A stretch of DNA of 64,000 nt from Pseudomonas sp. B21-040. Lineage in GTDB: Bacteria; Pseudomonadota; Gammaproteobacteria; Pseudomonadales; Pseudomonadaceae. Where the stretch lies: positions 2,907,501 to 2,971,500 of the forward strand of contig NZ_CP087176.1 of NCBI RefSeq assembly GCF_024748695.1, written 5' to 3'. Position 1 is the stretch's first letter, and each line of letters begins with the position of its first letter. The notes under the pieces are model-generated. The model made no database searches and was not told where the DNA came from. It worked only from the letters and a program-made list of their open reading frames with translations. Positions 50,305 to 58,278 of the stretch are shown here, piece by piece. The translations under genes were made by a program, and so were the position numbers.

Positions 50305-51186
50305 TCAAAGGCCGGCGTTTCTCAGGCGCTCGGCATGTTGGACATACAATGCCGCAGGGTCGATGCCTTTGCGACCAGGACTGGCGGTGTGACCCAGGCT
50401 GCTCAAATGATCCAGGGAATAGTCGGAGCGGATCACTTTTCCCAAATGTGAACTGTAGCGGCCGACCATGCCGTCATTTTGCTCCGCTTCAGTCGTGAAG
50501 TATTGGGAAAAGGCGCGGAGGAACCCGTGCAACGGATCGAGCGCATCCAGTCCCTCATCGAGCCTGTTTCCCTGCAACGTTCCGCTCCAGGAGTAGTACC
50601 GCACGCCGTTGACCAGTTCGCGCCCTTTGCCGCCCCAGGTCCTCGGCAACCCTTGAGGGAACTTGTCGTTGAAAGCGCCTACGCCTTCAGTGGTCAGAGC
50701 ATTAAGCGCAGCGACAGCGTTTTGTGGCAGGTGCACGTTGCCGCTGAGTAACGACACAAAATCGGCGAACAGCGTCGCAATCGTTGCTGCGACATGTTCC
50801 GGCAGCCGCCCGGGCGTCAGCGCCTTGCGCAGGAAGTCGGCCAGTTCCGAGCCGTGGTTCGGTCCACTGACCGAGGTGACCGAAGCAATCATATGGGGGG
50901 CTATGGCCGCCGCATAGCGTGCCGCCAATGCCCCTTGGCTGTGGCCGATCAAGTTGACCTTGCCGGCGCCGGTTCCTTCCAGGACCCGATTGATCTGTGC
51001 CAAGAGTTGGTCACCACGTGCTTCGTTGCTATGGGTAGCCGAGAGGTGAGGGATGAACACCCTGGCCCCCGCACTTCGCAGGGATTGCTTGACGTTATGG
51101 AAGAGTTCGTTTGTGCCGATCCGATCAAAGCCGAAGAGCCCATGGACCAGCAGGATAGGGTACTGGGTGGTAGCGTTCCGTAGCAT
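50305..51186 (-). CDS. Triacylglycerol lipase, family I.1-like without signal peptide
   Basis: A 293-residue alpha/beta hydrolase. 'YPILLVHGLFGFDRIG' forms the oxyanion region, the nucleophile is S83 in GHSQG, and the acid and His lie in 'QNDGMVGRYSSHLG' and 'SLDHLSSLGH'. There is no N-terminal signal sequence and no foldase (lif) gene beside it. Small lipases of P. fragi and Proteus have the same features, so folding may not need a foldase. How it is exported, if at all, is not clear. Confidence 0.9.
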   Translation of the reverse strand: MLRNATTQYPILLVHGLFGFDRIGTNELFHNVKQSLRSAGARVFIPHLSATHSNEARGDQLLAQINRVLEGTGAGKVNLIGHSQGALAARYAAAIAPHMIASVTSVSGPNHGSELADFLRKALTPGRLPEHVAATIATLFADFVSLLSGNVHLPQNAVAALNALTTEGVGAFNDKFPQGLPRTWGGKGRELVNGVRYYSWSGTLQGNRLDEGLDALDPLHGFLRAFSQYFTTEAEQNDGMVGRYSSHLGKVIRSDYSLDHLSSLGHTASPGRKGIDPAALYVQHAERLRNAGL

Positions 51187-51446
51187 GTTGATTCCTTTTT
51201 CGCAGTCGTTCAGAGGTGAGCAGATGGGCCCACTCTAAAGCACCCCAACGGTTCGGCGATGTATGAAGAATCCGCTGTAAGCTGATGAAAAAGGTATAGA
51301 AAAAGTAGGAAAGTTCGAATGTGTTTGAGGTCTTGTTCGGAATATTTCGACATCTATTTATCTGTAACAACGCGTTGTTCCGCGATGGCCTACTCAGGAA
51401 ACACCTTTACCTGTCAGCAATGTCCCTGTTTATGCCATAACGCAAT
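51187..51446. other. AT-rich upstream region of the lipase gene
   Basis: The region is AT-richer than the surroundings and should carry the lipase promoter. No gene, REP unit or clear promoter motif was found. Confidence 0.4.
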
Positions 51447-51580
51447 CTGTAGCAGCTGGCGAAGCCTGCGTTCGGCTGCGCAGCAGTCGTAAACCTGAGT
51501 TTGCGGTCTACCTGAAACACCGCATCGTCTGATTTCACGACTGCTGCGCAGCCGAACGCAGGCTTCGCCAGCTGCTACAG
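51447..51580. repeat. Long perfect inverted repeat (44-bp arms)
   Basis: The left arm (51447-51490, CTGTAGCAGCTGGCGAAGCC...) and the right arm (51537-51580) are exact reverse complements over 44 bases, with a 46-base loop. It is a different repeat family from the REP doublets. It ends 16 bases after the aroG stop on the minus strand and could stabilise that mRNA. Confidence 0.9.
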
Positions 51581-51596
51581 AAAGTGCGTTAGCCGT

Positions 51597-52676
51597 TTAT
51601 TGATTCTGGCGCTGCGCCCGCAGCCGGTCGGCGGCCTGGCGCAACAACTGTTCCGTGCCTTCCCAGCCAAGACAGCCATCGGTGACCGAAACGCCATAGC
51701 GCAGCGATGGACTCAGGGGTTGGCAGCCTTCGAACAAATGGCTCTCGATCATCATGCCGATCAGCGACAGGTCGCCTTGCAGGCGTTGCTCGAGCACATC
51801 GTTGAACACCGCAGGTTGCCGCGCCGGGTCTTTTCCGCTGTTGGCATGGCTGCAATCGACCATGATTCGCGCCGGGATCTTGAGCCGGGTCAAATCGCGG
51901 TTCACCTGGGTGACGCTGTCGCGATCGTAGTTCGGCCCATGGTGTCCGCCGCGCAATACGAGGTGAGTGTCGGGGTTGCCGGGCGTCTGGATGATCGCGG
52001 GATGTCCCTGGCTATCGACGCCGAAATGGCGGTGCGGATGCGCAGCGGAGCGCATGGCGTCGCTGGCAACGGCCACGCCGCCGTCGGTGCCGTTCTTGAA
52101 CCCGACGGGCATGCTCAGGCCGCTGGCCATTTCTCGGTGGATCTGCGATTCAGTGGTGCGGGCACCAATCGCCACCCAGCTCAGCAAGTCGTCAAAGTAG
52201 CCGACTGCCATGGGTTGCAGCAGTTCGGTTGCAATCGGCAAGCCGAGACGAAGCATTTCACGCATCAGTTCACGCGACAGCGTCAAACCGCCGGCCATGT
52301 CATCACTGCCATCGAGATGCGGGTCATAGGCCAGGCCTTTCCAGCCGACCGTGGTGCGAGGTTTTTCGACGTAGGCGCGCATCACCAGCAGCATTTCATC
52401 GCTGACATCGGTGGCGAGTCGGGCAAGATTGGCCGCGTATTCGAGGGCGGACTGTGGGTCATGAATCGAGCAAGGACCGACGATCACCAGCAAACGGGAA
52501 TCTTCCCCGTTGAGAATCGCGCGGACCGCATCGCGGTGGGCAGCGACTTGCCGGGTCAGGGCGTTGCTGAGGGGCAATTGCTGTTTGAGTTGCAACGAGC
52601 TGGGCAGACGCAGGGTCAGCGCTTCGTTGGCAGGGCTCAAGGTGGACAGCGGCAGAGCAGAGACGGACGAGTTCAT
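51597..52676 (-). CDS. aroG: 3-deoxy-7-phosphoheptulonate (DAHP) synthase, class I
   Basis: A 359-residue enzyme joining phosphoenolpyruvate and erythrose 4-phosphate, the first step of the shikimate pathway. 'VIVGPCSIHDPQSALEYA', 'YVEKPRTTVGWKGL', 'GFKNGTDGG' and 'LRGGHHGPNY' are the class I AroG/F/H metal- and substrate-binding blocks. Length is normal. Which amino acid inhibits it cannot be decided here. An attenuation-type leader with an aromatic-rich peptide lies upstream, so transcription probably responds to charged aromatic tRNAs. Confidence 0.94.
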   Translation of the reverse strand: MNSSVSALPLSTLSPANEALTLRLPSSLQLKQQLPLSNALTRQVAAHRDAVRAILNGEDSRLLVIVGPCSIHDPQSALEYAANLARLATDVSDEMLLVMRAYVEKPRTTVGWKGLAYDPHLDGSDDMAGGLTLSRELMREMLRLGLPIATELLQPMAVGYFDDLLSWVAIGARTTESQIHREMASGLSMPVGFKNGTDGGVAVASDAMRSAAHPHRHFGVDSQGHPAIIQTPGNPDTHLVLRGGHHGPNYDRDSVTQVNRDLTRLKIPARIMVDCSHANSGKDPARQPAVFNDVLEQRLQGDLSLIGMMIESHLFEGCQPLSPSLRYGVSVTDGCLGWEGTEQLLRQAADRLRAQRQNQ

Positions 52677-52724
52677 ATTCAGGCTTCCTGGGCTGGCGGC
52701 GGGTTCGTTCCCGCGCGCTCGGCC

Positions 52725-52877
52725 CTACTGGGGTGTTCGACAATTGGCCGGATTGGCTTCGTGTGTGTGCTTGCCACCTGTAGGTGACCGATCGGAGGCG
52801 GCAGGCTGTCCCGAGCGGAGGCTGCTAAATCGCCAGGCGGAAAAACTGTCGTAACGGTAATAAGTGGCGTAGTTCAT
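52725..52877 (-). CDS. Short Tyr-rich ORF between attenuator and aroG
   Basis: A 50-codon ORF starts MNYATYYRYDSFSAWRF, with GAGGA about nine bases before the ATG. Four of its first nine residues are Tyr, then Phe, Trp and Phe follow by residue 17. It begins 50 bases after the terminator hairpin and ends 48 bases before aroG. It is probably a second regulatory peptide or a translated coupling ORF rather than a working protein. It was too short to be judged by codon use. Confidence 0.5.
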   Translation of the reverse strand: MNYATYYRYDSFSAWRFSSLRSGQPAASDRSPTGGKHTHEANPANCRTPQ

Positions 52878-52926
52878 GTCGTGAATCCTCAAATTGTCTG
52901 GTGTGCTGCAAAAATGTTCGGGGCTG

Positions 52927-52966
52927 AAAAAACAAAACCCCCGGTCGGGAGGCCGACCGGGGGTTT
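52927..52966 (-). terminator. Attenuator terminator in the aroG leader
   Basis: On the minus strand CCCCCGGTCGG-CCTC-CCGACCGGGGG is an exact 11-bp stem with a four-base loop, followed by TTTTGTTTTTT. It lies between the leader peptide and the second short ORF, so readthrough is needed to reach aroG. Confidence 0.88.
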
Positions 52967-53012
52967 GGAAAACTCTGGCGGCGACCCGTTTAAAGTGGGC
53001 GCCGTGTGGGTA

Positions 53013-53141
53013 TCAGGCGCGCCAGTGGCTAAACCAATACCCAAAATAAAAGCTGACCGAAGCACAGACGTCATTCACTCGCGCAGCCGCCACCGAGCGC
53101 AGGGCGCTGATCGTTGCAAGCTGTGAGAGGGTGTTGAACAT
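53013..53141 (-). CDS. Aromatic-rich leader peptide of the DAHP synthase gene
   Basis: A 42-residue ORF (MFNTLSQLATISALRS... ending SFYFGYWFSHWRA) starts at 53141, seven bases after GGAGA. Seven of its last twelve residues are Phe, Tyr or Trp. Ribosome stalling at these codons would change RNA folding upstream of the terminator 46 bases later. This is the layout of amino-acid attenuation, which here could sense all three aromatic amino acids. I could not work out the competing antiterminator stem by eye. Confidence 0.8.
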   Translation of the reverse strand: MFNTLSQLATISALRSVAAARVNDVCASVSFYFGYWFSHWRA

Positions 53142-53167
53142 GGTCTGTCTCCGATGAATGTGCCTGA

Positions 53168-53196
53168 GCTTACTAGAGGCCGGTGCGCGGTTTCAA
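53168..53196 (-). promoter_or_regulatory. Candidate sigma-70 promoter of the aroG leader
   Basis: On the minus strand TTGAAA and TAAGCT are 17 bases apart, placing the start site near 53160 and the leader ATG about 20 bases on. Confidence 0.5.
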
Positions 53197-53303
53197 TCAG
53201 AAAATGCTATCGCTCACCGGCAGCGGTTTCTATCGCTTGAGCACGGGCCGCTTTATGACACACTTGGTTTTTTGCCCGCCCTCTAACGTCGCAAGGATGA
53301 AGC

Positions 53304-54062
53304 ATGACGCCATTGACCATTGCCGCCGCACAATCGATTTCCGTCGCGGGTGATCTCGCCGCCAACATTGTTTGGCATCAACGTTTCATGCAGGTTGCCG
53401 CGGAGCAGGGCGTTCAGTTGCTGGTCTTTCCGGAACTGTCATTGACCGGCTATGAGCGGGGGGTGGCGGCCGATCTTGCGGTTGTACCTGATGCGAAAGA
53501 GCTGCAGCCATTGCGCGATTTCGCCCGCGAAGTCGGTGTGACCAGTGTCGTCGGAATGCCGATTCGACTGTCGGACGATTCGCCGGTCCTGATTGGTGCG
53601 CTGGTTTTGGGCGCTGATGGTTCGCTTGGGGTTTACAGCAAACAGCATCTGCACCCCGGCGAGGAAGTAGCGTTTGCGCCAGGCAATGGCGGATCGATGC
53701 TGAACATTGGTGGCGATACCGTCGCGTTGGCGGTGTGTGCGGATTTTTCTCACGCCAGTCACGCTGCCGCTGCTGCGCAGCAGGGTGCCGACCTTTATGC
53801 CGCCGGTGTGCTGATCACTGAAAGCGGCTATGCCCCGGACTCGGCGCTCCTGAAAGGCTACGCCGGCACTCATTCAATGACGGTGCTGATGGCAAACCAT
53901 GGCGGTGCGACCGGAGGCTGGGAGTCAGCCGGACGCAGCGCAATTTGGGCGCCGGACGGTTCGCTCATCGTGGCGGCGAGCAGTGCCGGGAACGTGATGG
54001 TGGTGGCTCGCCGTGATGCAGGCGGCTGGAAGGGCAGTGTCGTAGACGTTTCGGAGGCTTGA
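53304..54062 (+). CDS. Carbon-nitrogen hydrolase (nitrilase superfamily)
   Basis: A 252-residue amidase-fold enzyme. The catalytic triad is E44 (FPELSLTGY), K113 (YSKQHLHPGE) and C145 (AVCADFSH). Such enzymes cleave amides or nitriles in the cytoplasm. Its length and context give no clear subfamily; omega-amidase and N-carbamoyl-type amidases are possible. Its stop is followed directly by the GNAT gene (ATG at 54063), so the two form an operon. Confidence 0.9.
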   Translation: MTPLTIAAAQSISVAGDLAANIVWHQRFMQVAAEQGVQLLVFPELSLTGYERGVAADLAVVPDAKELQPLRDFAREVGVTSVVGMPIRLSDDSPVLIGALVLGADGSLGVYSKQHLHPGEEVAFAPGNGGSMLNIGGDTVALAVCADFSHASHAAAAAQQGADLYAAGVLITESGYAPDSALLKGYAGTHSMTVLMANHGGATGGWESAGRSAIWAPDGSLIVAASSAGNVMVVARRDAGGWKGSVVDVSEA

Positions 54063-54506
54063 ATGGCGTTCCAATGGCGTGCGGTCTTATCCGCGGATCT
54101 CGACTTCGCGCGTACGCTCACCTGCACCAACATGCTGCGCTATTACATTCAGTACGATCTGCTTTGGCTGGATGAAGCGTTTGATGTCGCTTGGGCGGGG
54201 CGTGAGAATCGCTTGATTGTGCGCGATGATGCCGTGCTGGGTTTTGTCAGCCTGAGTCGCGATGCGAGGGCCTTGTACATCCGTGAATTACAGGTCCTTG
54301 AAGCGTTCCAGGGGCAGGGCGCAGGTTCGTGGGCAATCGATCAGGTATTCGATATTGCAGGCGAGGAACGACGCCCGGCCTTGCGCTTGACTGTTTTTGA
54401 AAATAATCCGGCAAAAAAACTTTACGAGAGAAAAGGCCTGAAGGTGGTCGGTCAAGACGAGTGTTTCCTGAGAATGCAGCGGGATGTCGGCGGACTTCAT
54501 CGCTGA
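54063..54506 (+). CDS. GNAT family acetyltransferase
   Basis: A 147-residue protein with the GNAT fold. 'LYIRELQVLEAFQGQGAGSW' includes the acetyl-CoA-binding Q-x2-G-x-G/A loop, and 'LRLTVFENNPAKKLYERKGL' is the usual C-terminal strand-helix. The substrate is unknown. It begins at the base after the hydrolase stop, so the two may act on the same compound. Confidence 0.88.
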   Translation: MAFQWRAVLSADLDFARTLTCTNMLRYYIQYDLLWLDEAFDVAWAGRENRLIVRDDAVLGFVSLSRDARALYIRELQVLEAFQGQGAGSWAIDQVFDIAGEERRPALRLTVFENNPAKKLYERKGLKVVGQDECFLRMQRDVGGLHR

Positions 54507-54633
54507 AACACGCTGGCGACAAGCCTTTCATGACGTATTGATACTTTTTATATGACGCTTGCCGCTAGGTCTGCCCATTGCTTTTTGCTAAGGTGTCCGG
54601 CAACCCAATAAGACCATTTCGCGAGGTGTCTGC

Positions 54634-55275
54634 TTGATTAGGGTGCTAGTAGTCGATGACCATGATCTCGTTCGTACAGGCATTACACGAATGCTGGCTG
54701 ACATCGATGGCCTGCAAGTGGTCGGCCAGGCTGAGTCAGGGGAAGAATCCCTGCTGAAAGCGCGTGAGCTGAAACCCGATGTGGTCTTGATGGACGTCAA
54801 GATGCCCGGCATTGGCGGTCTTGAAGCCACGCGCAAACTGTTGCGCAGTCATCCGGATATCAAAGTCGTCGCAGTCACCGTCTGTGAGGAAGATCCGTTT
54901 CCTACACGGTTGTTGCAGGCCGGTGCCGCAGGTTATCTGACCAAGGGTGCCGGGTTGCCGGAAATGGTCCAGGCCATTCGCCTGGTGTTTGCTGGCCAAC
55001 GCTATATCAGCCCGCAAATTGCCCAGCAATTGGCGATCAAATCTTTCCAGCCGACCAATGATTCGCCCTTTGATGCATTGTCCGAGCGCGAAATCCAGAT
55101 CGCGCTGATGATTGTCGGCTGTCAGAAGGTACAGATCATTTCCGACAAGCTTTGCCTGTCGCCCAAAACGGTCAACACCTACCGTTACCGCATTTTCGAG
55201 AAGCTTTCGATCAGCAGTGACGTGGAGTTGACGCTGTTGGCGGTTCGTCACGGCATGGTCGATGCCAGCCTCTGA
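54634..55275 (+). CDS. gacA: Global response regulator GacA
   Basis: A 213-residue NarL/FixJ-type regulator. The receiver has the acidic pair D8/D9, phospho-acceptor D54 ([10 protein letters not shown]), Thr ('VAVTVCEED') and Lys ('GYLTKGAG'). The LuxR-type HTH is '[20 protein letters not shown]'. With the GacS kinase it activates small RNAs that titrate RsmA. It starts with TTG at 54634, seven bases after GAGGTG; no ATG is available near the correct N-terminus ([13 protein letters not shown]). uvrC follows after two bases, the conserved gacA-uvrC order. Confidence 0.97.
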   Translation: MIRVLVVDDHDLVRTGITRMLADIDGLQVVGQAESGEESLLKARELKPDVVLMDVKMPGIGGLEATRKLLRSHPDIKVVAVTVCEEDPFPTRLLQAGAAGYLTKGAGLPEMVQAIRLVFAGQRYISPQIAQQLAIKSFQPTNDSPFDALSEREIQIALMIVGCQKVQIISDKLCLSPKTVNTYRYRIFEKLSISSDVELTLLAVRHGMVDASL

Positions 55276-55277
55276 CA

Positions 55278-57101
55278 ATGACTGAAGTCTTCGATCCCAG
55301 CGCCTTTCTGTCGACGGTCAGTGGGCGTCCCGGTGTGTATCGCATGTTCGACAGCGATGCGCGCCTGTTGTATGTCGGCAAAGCCAAGAACCTGAAAAAT
55401 CGCCTGTCGAGCTACTTCCGAAAATCCGGTCTGGCGCCCAAGACCGCAGCGCTGGTGGCGCGCATCGCCCAGGTCGAAACCACCATCACCGCCAATGAAA
55501 CTGAAGCCCTGCTGCTTGAGCAGACGCTGATCAAGGAATGGCGGCCGCCGTACAACATCCTGCTGCGCGATGACAAATCGTATCCTTACGTCTTTCTTTC
55601 GGATGGCCAGTTCCCTCGCTTGAGCATCCATCGCGGTGCGAAAAAAGCCAAGGGCAAGTATTTTGGTCCGTACCCGAGCGCTGGAGCGATTCGCGAAAGC
55701 CTGAGTCTTTTGCAAAAGACCTTCTTTGTCCGTCAGTGTGAAGACAGCTATTTCAAAAACCGCACGCGTCCTTGCCTGCAATACCAGATCAAACGTTGCA
55801 AGGCGCCGTGCGTAGGGCTGGTGGAGCCTGAGGTGTACGCCGAAGACGTTCGCCACTCGGTGATGTTCCTTGAAGGCCGCAGCAATGCGCTGGCTGACGA
55901 ATTGTCCGCGGGCATGGAAGAGGCGGCGATCAACCTTGAGTTCGAACGGGCCGCCGAGTTGCGCGACCAGATATCGTTGCTGCGTCGGGTTCAGGACCAG
56001 CAAAGCATGGAAGGCGGCACCGGCGATATCGATGTGATCGCGGCGTTCGTAAACCCAGGTGGTGCTTGCGTCCACCTGATCAGCGTTCGCGGCGGCCGGG
56101 TACTGGGCAGCAAGAACTTTTTCCCGCAAACCGGTATCGACGAAGACGTATCCGAAGTCATGGCTGCCTTTCTCGGCCAATACTTCATCACCAGCCCCGA
56201 GCGCGACTTGCCGAGTGAATTGATCGTCAACGTGGTTCATGAAGACTTCCCGACGCTGATCGAAGCCATCGAAGCGCTGCGCGGTCGCGAACTGACCATC
56301 AGCCATCGGGTGCGTGGCACACGAGCACGCTGGCAGCAATTGGCGGTCACCAATGCCGAGCAGGCATTGGGCGCACGCCTGGCTAACCGTCAGCATGTCG
56401 CCGAACGTTTCGATGCCTTGGCCGAGGTATTGAAGCTGGACGAACCGCCGCAGCGTCTGGAGTGCTACGACATCAGCCATTCCAGTGGTGAAGCCACCGT
56501 GGCGTCTTGCGTGGTGTTTGGTCCGGAAGGTCCGATCAAGTCGGACTATCGCCGCTACAACATCGAAGGCGTGACGGCAGGTGATGACTATGCCGCGATG
56601 CATCAGGCCTTGACCCGTCGCTTCAGCAAGCTGAAGGACGGGGAGGGCAAGCTGCCGGACATATTGTTAGTGGACGGTGGTAAAGGCCAGCTGTCGATGG
56701 CCCGTGATGTGCTCAACGAACTGGCGGTGCCGGACCTGATCCTGTTGGGCGTGGCCAAAGGGGCGACGCGCAAGGCCGGTTTCGAAACCCTGTACCTCAA
56801 CGATGCGGCCCACGAATTCACCTTGCGCGGCGATTCCCCCGCGCTGCATTTGATCCAGCAAATACGTGACGAAGCTCACCGATTCGCCATTACCGGGCAC
56901 CGCGCCCGTCGTGGGAAAACCCGCCGCACGTCCACGCTTGAGGGCGTTGCCGGTGTCGGACCAACTAGACGTCGCGATTTATTGAAACATTTTGGTGGAT
57001 TGCAGGAGCTGTCTCGTGCCAGCATCGAAGAGATCGCCAAAGCACCCGGGATCAGTAAAAAGCTCGCAGAGTTGATTTATGCAAATCTGCACAGCGAGTA
57101 G
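55278..57101 (+). CDS. uvrC: Excinuclease ABC subunit C
   Basis: A 607-residue nuclease that makes both incisions in nucleotide excision repair. The GIY-YIG domain is at the N-terminus ('[20 protein letters not shown]'), a UVR motif is near residue 210 ('[18 protein letters not shown]'), the RNase H-like second nuclease has '[20 protein letters not shown]', and two helix-hairpin-helix motifs end the protein. It starts two bases after gacA and is co-transcribed with it. Confidence 0.97.
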   Translation: MTEVFDPSAFLSTVSGRPGVYRMFDSDARLLYVGKAKNLKNRLSSYFRKSGLAPKTAALVARIAQVETTITANETEALLLEQTLIKEWRPPYNILLRDDKSYPYVFLSDGQFPRLSIHRGAKKAKGKYFGPYPSAGAIRESLSLLQKTFFVRQCEDSYFKNRTRPCLQYQIKRCKAPCVGLVEPEVYAEDVRHSVMFLEGRSNALADELSAGMEEAAINLEFERAAELRDQISLLRRVQDQQSMEGGTGDIDVIAAFVNPGGACVHLISVRGGRVLGSKNFFPQTGIDEDVSEVMAAFLGQYFITSPERDLPSELIVNVVHEDFPTLIEAIEALRGRELTISHRVRGTRARWQQLAVTNAEQALGARLANRQHVAERFDALAEVLKLDEPPQRLECYDISHSSGEATVASCVVFGPEGPIKSDYRRYNIEGVTAGDDYAAMHQALTRRFSKLKDGEGKLPDILLVDGGKGQLSMARDVLNELAVPDLILLGVAKGATRKAGFETLYLNDAAHEFTLRGDSPALHLIQQIRDEAHRFAITGHRARRGKTRRTSTLEGVAGVGPTRRRDLLKHFGGLQELSRASIEEIAKAPGISKKLAELIYANLHSE

Positions 57102-57133
57102 AATGCCAACTCACCTCGTAGCCAGTTGTGCCG

Positions 57134-57694
57134 ATGAATATCCCTAATCTGATTACCGTTCTACGCGTCCTGCTCATCCCGATCTTCATTTTACTGTTCT
57201 ACCTGCCTTACCAATGGAGCTACGTGGCTTCCGCCTCGGTGTTCGCATTTGCCGCCGCCACAGACTGGCTGGACGGTTATCTGGCTCGACGCCTGGAACA
57301 AAGCACTCCGTTCGGGGCGTTCCTTGATCCCGTGGCTGACAAGCTGATGGTCGCCGTCGCGCTGGTCTTGTTGGTGCAGGAACACGGCAACCTGTGGCTC
57401 ACGCTGCCGGCCGCCGTGATCATCGGTCGTGAGATTGTCGTCTCGGCCTTGCGCGAATGGATGGCTGAACTCGGCGCCCGCGCGCATGTCGCGGTGTCGA
57501 ACCTGGGTAAATGGAAAACCGCCGCGCAGATGCTTGCGCTGGTGATCCTGCTGGCCAATCCGTCAGATTTTTCCTTCTGGGTCTTGATCGGTTATGCCTT
57601 GTTGATGGTATCCGCGGGCCTGACATTGTGGTCGATGGTCCAGTACTTGCGGGCTGCCTGGCCGCATCTGAAGACTGACGTTGAAAAGAAATAA
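57134..57694 (+). CDS. pgsA: CDP-diacylglycerol-glycerol-3-phosphate phosphatidyltransferase
   Basis: A 186-residue inner-membrane enzyme making phosphatidylglycerol phosphate. The CDP-alcohol phosphotransferase motif D-G-x2-A-R-x8-G-x3-D-x3-D is intact in '[20 protein letters not shown]' and 'LDPVADKL'. It has about four to five helices. The ATG at 57134 is preferred over a GTG two codons earlier. It follows uvrC by 32 bases in the conserved gacA-uvrC-pgsA unit. Confidence 0.96.
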   Translation: MNIPNLITVLRVLLIPIFILLFYLPYQWSYVASASVFAFAAATDWLDGYLARRLEQSTPFGAFLDPVADKLMVAVALVLLVQEHGNLWLTLPAAVIIGREIVVSALREWMAELGARAHVAVSNLGKWKTAAQMLALVILLANPSDFSFWVLIGYALLMVSAGLTLWSMVQYLRAAWPHLKTDVEKK

Positions 57695-57714
57695 AACTTT
57701 TTTGAATCAAGGGG

Positions 57715-57742
57715 TTGACGGGGCTTCTGATTTCTATAGAAT
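57715..57742 (+). promoter_or_regulatory. Sigma-70 promoter of tRNA-Gly
   Basis: TTGACG (57715-57720) and TAGAAT (57737-57742) are 16 bases apart and end 15 bases before the tRNA. The -35 box lies in a CAAGGGGTTG context also found upstream of tRNA-Cys. Confidence 0.75.
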
Positions 57743-57757
57743 GCGCCACACCAAGAC

Positions 57758-57833
<76 letters not shown>

Positions 57834-57841
57834 AGATTCAC

Positions 57842-57871
57842 AAAAACGCCACTCAATAGAGTGGCGTTTTT
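57842..57871 (+). terminator. Intrinsic terminator after tRNA-Gly
   Basis: AACGCCACTC-AATA-GAGTGGCGTT followed by TTTT gives a 10-bp stem with a T-run. Confidence 0.9.
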
Positions 57872-58166
57872 GTTTGTGCGTTTTTTGTGGTTCTGCCGGC
57901 TGGTTCTTCGGGTTGAAGGGCTGATGTCGACGTCCTCCGTGCACTTTTATAAAGCCGTAGCACCTGTCGCTGCACTATGCGAAGGCAAGTACCGGATGCA
58001 TATCCGTGCCCATTGAGCGTCTATAAGCCTGAAACGCCCGGCTGAAGCCCCTTTCGCGAAAAGTGGCACAAACGCTGCAACACACCCGGCAGGCCCACCG
58101 TGAATACAGTCGAGTGGGCAGCCCCCTCGGTCAACGACGATCGAATCGCGGGCAACATCGGTGGAT
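57872..58166. other. Upstream region of the nirB leader
   Basis: Non-coding stretch that should hold the nirB promoter, probably nitrogen-controlled. I see no clean -24/-12 or -35/-10 pair. The nirB frame is open through most of it, but this is fortuitous. Confidence 0.4.
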
Positions 58167-58218
58167 CAGGCATAGACGTCTGGTATCAACACCGCAAAAG
58201 AACAGGCAAAGACGCCTG
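58167..58218 (+). promoter_or_regulatory. ANTAR-type two-hairpin antitermination target (NasT-like)
   Basis: Two hairpins with six-base loops occur in tandem. P1 at 58167-58182 has stem CAGGC/GTCTG and loop ATAGAC; P2 at 58203-58218 has stem CAGGC/GCCTG and loop AAAGAC. Both loops have A at position 1 and G at position 4, the known ANTAR-target rule. P2 shares bases with the left arm of the terminator that follows, so the two folds exclude each other. Confidence 0.8.
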
Positions 58219-58247
58219 GAACCGAAAGGTTTCAGGCGTTTTTTTTT
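58212..58247 (+). terminator. Regulated terminator in the nirB leader
   Basis: ACGCCTGGAACC pairs with GGTTTCAGGCGT over 12 bp around a GAAA loop, followed by nine T. It overlaps hairpin P2 upstream and lies about 30 bases before nirB, so transcription should end here unless an ANTAR protein holds P2. Confidence 0.88.
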
Positions 58248-58278
58248 GCTTTTTGAATCGTCTAGCCGGGTGCTTCTT

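Noticed and set aside
58063..58278. Longer NirB start
   Set aside because: The extension runs through the two-hairpin leader and its terminator; it has no homologous content, and MNSNVAALNK is a normal NirB start.
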